From: Candidatus Acidiferrum typicum
Lineage (GTDB): Bacteria; Acidobacteriota; Terriglobia; Acidiferrales; UBA7541
Assembly (NCBI GenBank): GCA_025463055.1
Contig: JAOAPV010000020.1
Coordinates: 1 to 48,702, forward strand
Length of the DNA: 48,702 nt
Direction: 5' to 3'
The position numbers and the translations under genes were made by a program. The notes below the pieces were generated by a model, which worked only from the letters and a program-made list of their open reading frames with translations, ran no database searches and had not been told where the DNA came from. This document shows, piece after piece, positions 45,398-48,702 of this stretch; position 1 is the first letter of the stretch; each line of letters opens with the position of its first letter.

Positions 45398-47944
45398 ATG
45401 CGCGGGCTGATCGACTTTGCTCTAAACAATCGGTTCATGGTGCTTGCCCTGGCGATACTCTTGCTGGTCTGGGGCGCCATATCCTTTCACAACCTTCCCG
45501 TGGAAGCGTACCCCGACGTCGCAAATAATTACGTCCAGATCATCACGCAATGGCCCGGACGTGCCGCGGAAGAAGTCGAGCAGCAACTCACGATCCCTAT
45601 TGAAATCCAGATGAACGGAACGCCGCACCTGGAGCACCTGCGCTCGGCTTCGCTCTTTGGGCTATCCAGCGTCATGCTCATCTTTGACGACAATTCGGTC
45701 AACGACGTGAATCGGGAGAAGGTGCTGGAAAGGCTTTCACAGCTAACACTGCCTAATGGTTTACAGCCGCAGATGGGCGCGGACTGGAGTCCCGTGGGCC
45801 AGATTTTTTGGTACACGCTGAAGAGTACGAATCCGAAGTATGACCTGATGGAATTGAAGTCTATTGAGGATTGGACGCTCGAAAAGCAGTTCAAATCCGT
45901 GCTGAATGTCGTCGACGTTTCAAGCTTCGGCGGACCCACACGCGAGTACCAGGTTCGGCTCGACCCCGCCAAGCTGGTCGCTTACGGTCTCAGCCTCAGC
46001 CAAGTGGAACAACAGCTCGCCAATAACAACACCAATGCCGGCGGGAGTTTCGTCGAAGCCGGATTGCAGCAAATCAATGTCCGCTCGCTGGGGCTATTTT
46101 CTAATGTGGGGGACATCGAACAGACACTGATCAAATCGCAGAACGGGACTGCGATTCGGGCGAAAGACCTTGGAATCGTCACGCAAGGGCCGAAGATCCG
46201 TCTCGGGCAAATCGGCAAAGCCATTCGGCGAGTGGACGGAACCGTACTGGACAGCGACGATGTCGTCGAGGGAATCGTCCTTTTACGTAAGGGCGCCAAC
46301 GCGGACGAGACGCTTGTAGCCATACACAAAAAGGTGAAGGAGCTGAACGAAAGTATTCTTCCACCCGGCGTGAAAATTGTCCCATTCCTGGATCGTAGTG
46401 ACCTCTTGCATCTGACAACTCACACCGTACTTCACAACTTGACCGAGGGCGTGTTGCTCGTCTCTATAATTCTTTTTTTCTTCCTCGGCAATTTTCGTGG
46501 CGCAATCATTGTGGCGCTGACGATTCCGTTTTCACTGCTCTTCGCTTCCATTTGCTTGGACCTAAATAAAATTCCCGCCAATCTTCTCTCCCTCGGCGCG
46601 TTGGATTTCGGCATGGTGGTCGATGGAACGGTGGTGATCATCGAGAACATCGTGCGGCACTTCAGCCTGCCCAGCAGCGCTCATAAGACGCCTCTTGAGC
46701 GAATTCGCGACGCCGTGCAAGAAGTCTTGCGGCCCGTCTTTTATGCGCGTGCCATCATAATCGCTGCGTACTTGCCCATTTTTACTTTGCAGAGCGTGGA
46801 AGGCCGGCTCTTCAAACCAATGGCCTGGACCGTTTCGTTCGCCCTGATCGGCGCGTTGGCTTTTTCCATAGTCATCGCGCCCGTGCTGGCCCTTATGCAG
46901 TTCCGCCACGGAATACGAGAATGGCACAACCCGGTCATGAATTTTCTCCGTGAGAGATATCGAGTGGCGCTAAAGTGGGCCATCGAACATCGCCTCATCA
47001 CAGTGGGAGTGGGCGCTGCGGCTTTCGCGACCGCCGTGTTTCTAATGGTCAGTGGAGTGATCGGTTCGGAATTCCTCCCGCATCTGGACGAGGGCGCCAT
47101 CTGGGTCCGAGGAACACTCGCGCCGAGCACCGGTCCGACCGAGGGCGTGCGCGTCGCAAACCAGGCGCGCGTTTTGCTGGCGTCATTCCCCGAAGTCAAG
47201 GTGGTCACCAGCCAGGTGGGAAGGCCGGATGACGGCACGGATACCACCGGCTTCTTCAACACCGAATATTTCGTCGATCTCAAACCCAAGGAACAGTGGC
47301 GACCCGTATTTCACGAGGACAAAGAGGATCTCATCGCGGCCATGGACCGCGAGCTCAGCAAGATGCCGGGAATCCTGTGGAATTTCTCCCAACCGATCGC
47401 GGACAACATGGAAGAAGCTGTCAGCGGCGTGAAGGGCGAGCTGGCCATTAAGCTCTATGGTGAAGATCTACACGTGCTCGAGGAGAAGGGCGATGAAGTG
47501 GTCAATGTGATGCGTCACGTTTCTGGTGTACAGGATCTGGGATTGTTTCGCGTGCTGGGACAGCCGAACCTGAACATCGCAGTTGACCGGCAACAAGCGG
47601 CGCGTCACGGCATCAATGCTTCGGACGTGCAGGACGCCGTGGAAACCGCTGTCGGCGGCAAAGCCGTAAGCCAAGTGTTGCAAGGCGAGCAGCGATATGA
47701 CCTGGTTGTGCGCTATCAGGTCGCGTATCGCAGCACCAAAGAAGCAATCGAAAATATCCGGCTTATGTCTCCCACCGGAGAGCGCGTCGCACTCGCACAG
47801 CTTGCGAACGTGAGAATACGTGACGGCGCCTCTGAAATATATCGCGAAGAAAATTCCCGCTATGTAGCCATCAAGTACAGCGTCCGTGGTCGCGATCTTG
47901 GCAGCGCTGTGGAAGAAGCGATGAAGCTCGTTAGGCCCAAGTAA
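45398..47944 (+). CDS. heavy-metal RND pump CzcA/CusA-like, N-terminal part before a frameshift
   Basis: The first 848 residues of a proton-driven metal efflux pump (HME-RND). The proton-relay motif of helix IV matches CzcA almost residue for residue: D403, D409 and E416 in DFGMVVDGTVVIIEN (CzcA D402, D408, E415). The N-terminus MRGLIDFALNNRFMVL is typical. The frame ends at TAA 47942-47944 in the second periplasmic loop, about 200 residues short. The missing part continues in another frame (next entry), so one base has been lost. If the truncated product alone is made, it lacks the last transmembrane helices and would not work. The metal cannot be named with certainty. Confidence 0.92.
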   Translation: MRGLIDFALNNRFMVLALAILLLVWGAISFHNLPVEAYPDVANNYVQIITQWPGRAAEEVEQQLTIPIEIQMNGTPHLEHLRSASLFGLSSVMLIFDDNSVNDVNREKVLERLSQLTLPNGLQPQMGADWSPVGQIFWYTLKSTNPKYDLMELKSIEDWTLEKQFKSVLNVVDVSSFGGPTREYQVRLDPAKLVAYGLSLSQVEQQLANNNTNAGGSFVEAGLQQINVRSLGLFSNVGDIEQTLIKSQNGTAIRAKDLGIVTQGPKIRLGQIGKAIRRVDGTVLDSDDVVEGIVLLRKGANADETLVAIHKKVKELNESILPPGVKIVPFLDRSDLLHLTTHTVLHNLTEGVLLVSIILFFFLGNFRGAIIVALTIPFSLLFASICLDLNKIPANLLSLGALDFGMVVDGTVVIIENIVRHFSLPSSAHKTPLERIRDAVQEVLRPVFYARAIIIAAYLPIFTLQSVEGRLFKPMAWTVSFALIGALAFSIVIAPVLALMQFRHGIREWHNPVMNFLRERYRVALKWAIEHRLITVGVGAAAFATAVFLMVSGVIGSEFLPHLDEGAIWVRGTLAPSTGPTEGVRVANQARVLLASFPEVKVVTSQVGRPDDGTDTTGFFNTEYFVDLKPKEQWRPVFHEDKEDLIAAMDRELSKMPGILWNFSQPIADNMEEAVSGVKGELAIKLYGEDLHVLEEKGDEVVNVMRHVSGVQDLGLFRVLGQPNLNIAVDRQQAARHGINASDVQDAVETAVGGKAVSQVLQGEQRYDLVVRYQVAYRSTKEAIENIRLMSPTGERVALAQLANVRIRDGASEIYREENSRYVAIKYSVRGRDLGSAVEEAMKLVRPK

Positions 47945-48537
47945 ATCTTCCGGTTGGCTATCACATTGACTGGGCGGGCGAGTATGAAAGCCAAAAGCGT
48001 TCTCAGCGACGGCTGATGATCGTTGTGCCCCTGACGATCCTCGTCATTTTCATCGTTCTGTACACAATGTTCGCTTCCGCCAAGTGGGCCGGGTTGATTC
48101 TCGCCAATGTTGCCATCGCGCCGATTGGTGGCCTCCTGGCGCTGCTGATCACAGGCACGCACCTCAGCGTATCTTCCGGTGTCGGCTTTCTGGCGCTATT
48201 TGGCGTCTCGGTGGAAACCGGTGTGATCATGCTGGAGTACATCAACCAGCTTCGCGCCGCGGGTCACACCATCGAGTCCGCGGCCATCGAAGGCGCTGTT
48301 CTTCGCTTGCGTCCCATCATGATGACCATGCTGGTAGCTACTTTGGGCCTATTGCCCGCGGCACTCTCTCGCGGCATCGGTTCAGATTCGCAGCGCCCTT
48401 TTGCCATCGTAATCGTGGGCGGGTTAATCGGCGCGCTGCTCCTAAGCATATTCTTGCTACCAACCTTATATGTGTGGCTCGCGCGCGATGGCGACCGCTT
48501 ACCGGAGCCGGAGGCCGAGTTTGGCGAAGGCGCCTAG
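47941..48537 (+). CDS. heavy-metal RND pump, C-terminal part after the frameshift
   Basis: From GTA at 47941 this frame reads VNLPVGYHIDWAGEYESQ, the conserved loop expected directly after the end of the preceding frame. It continues through the final transmembrane helices (RRLMIVVPLTILVIF, GVSVETGVIMLEY, LRLRPIMMTMLVATLGLLP). The first possible start codon in this frame that a gene caller would use is ATG 48016, which would lose the loop. Joined with the preceding part the protein would be about 1046 residues, the normal CzcA/CusA length. This is one gene broken by a single-base deletion, not two genes. Confidence 0.9.
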   Translation, partial: VNLPVGYHIDWAGEYESQKRSQRRLMIVVPLTILVIFIVLYTMFASAKWAGLILANVAIAPIGGLLALLITGTHLSVSSGVGFLALFGVSVETGVIMLEYINQLRAAGHTIESAAIEGAVLRLRPIMMTMLVATLGLLPAALSRGIGSDSQRPFAIVIVGGLIGALLLSIFLLPTLYVWLARDGDRLPEPEAEFGEGA

Positions 48538-48555
48538 GAAAACTAACGGACTTGC

Positions 48556-48702
48556 TTAACCGGCGGAAAGATAGCGATGCGCGAGCGTAACAGCCATGGC
48601 TCCTTCTCCAACTGCGGAAGCGCAACGCTTCACCGAACCATGGCGCACGTCACCCGCGGCGAAGAGTCCGGGAACATTCGTCTCGAGATAATACGGACTT
48701 CG
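48556..48702 (-). CDS. thioredoxin-reductase-like flavoprotein, C-terminal fragment (runs off window)
   Basis: The minus-strand frame is open from the window end to TAA at 48556-48558 and encodes the last 48 residues of a pyridine-nucleotide-disulfide oxidoreductase. The segment TNVPGLFAAGDVRHGSVKRC with ASAVGEGAMAV is the second FAD-contact motif (GLFAAGD) and final helix of the thioredoxin-reductase family. The R-x-GSVKR pattern resembles family members in which the reductase is fused to a cyclic-nucleotide-like or other sensor domain. The redox cysteines and the NADPH domain lie outside the window. It converges with the czcA gene across 18 bases. Confidence 0.85.
   Translation of the reverse strand, partial: RSPYYLETNVPGLFAAGDVRHGSVKRCASAVGEGAMAVTLAHRYLSAG

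Overview
The window looks like a chromosomal segment of a soil-type Acidobacteriota (class Terriglobia-like) bacterium, probably from a metagenome-assembled genome. The main clues are an exported von Willebrand factor A protein of the type expanded in Acidobacteria (5361-6461), several exported hypothetical families I associate with that phylum (2133-5282, 36336-37010, 37402-37713, 39270-40106, 40449-41255), a moderately GC-rich composition and frequent GTG/TTG starts behind good Shine-Dalgarno sequences. The phylum is inferred from family resemblance; there is no rRNA in the window.

Layout. (1) 1-6.5 kb: the end of a MacA-like adaptor, its ABC ATPase, a 1049-residue exported protein of unknown function and a VWA protein. 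(2) 6.5-13.1 kb: a remnant of an outer-membrane protein gene, then a compact Calvin-cycle operon read on the minus strand (cbbL-cbbS-cbbX-fbp-prk: red-type form I RuBisCO, its activase, fructose-1,6-bisphosphatase and phosphoribulokinase), with a divergent LysR regulator (cbbR). A near-consensus sigma-70 promoter and a candidate CbbR site lie between cbbL and cbbR. (3) 13.5-21.4 kb: one plus-strand respiratory operon: caa3-type oxidase subunits II (with fused cytochrome c), I and III, a membrane protein with a subunit-IV-like start, a diheme cytochrome c lipoprotein, a Rieske protein, a full-length cytochrome b with a fused C-terminal cytochrome c, and a CtaG-type assembly factor. (4) 21.7-28.1 kb: an HxlR regulator divergent from a complete tripartite RND drug-efflux set (adaptor, AcrB-type pump, outer-membrane channel), then tRNA-Lys(TTT). 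(5) 28.7-32.8 kb: a two-subunit molybdenum hydroxylase (IorA/IorB-like), a small cytochrome c and an aldo/keto reductase. (6) 32.8-37.7 kb: a group of RNA-related genes (small basic protein, two RRM proteins, a DEAD-box helicase) around a helix-turn-helix regulator with a palindrome-rich divergent promoter. (7) 37.9-42.8 kb: a YeiH-type membrane protein, a DUF302 protein, exported acidobacterial proteins, KDPG aldolase and an FG-GAP repeat protein. (8) 43-48.5 kb: a CzcCBA-type heavy-metal efflux operon whose pump gene carries a single-base frameshift, then the C-terminal end of a thioredoxin-reductase-like flavoprotein on the minus strand.

Taken together, the CBB operon and the respiratory operon give the cell CO2 fixation plus quinol-to-oxygen electron transfer. 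No hydrogenase, CO dehydrogenase or sulfur-oxidation gene is present to name the electron donor. The points most worth following up are the acidobacterial red-type RuBisCO operon, the unusual bc complex (cytochrome b-c fusion with a PDYF sequence where the Qo PEWY motif is expected) beside its oxidase, the nested palindromes over the 36.2 kb promoter, the long hairpin after the helicase gene and the czcA frameshift.
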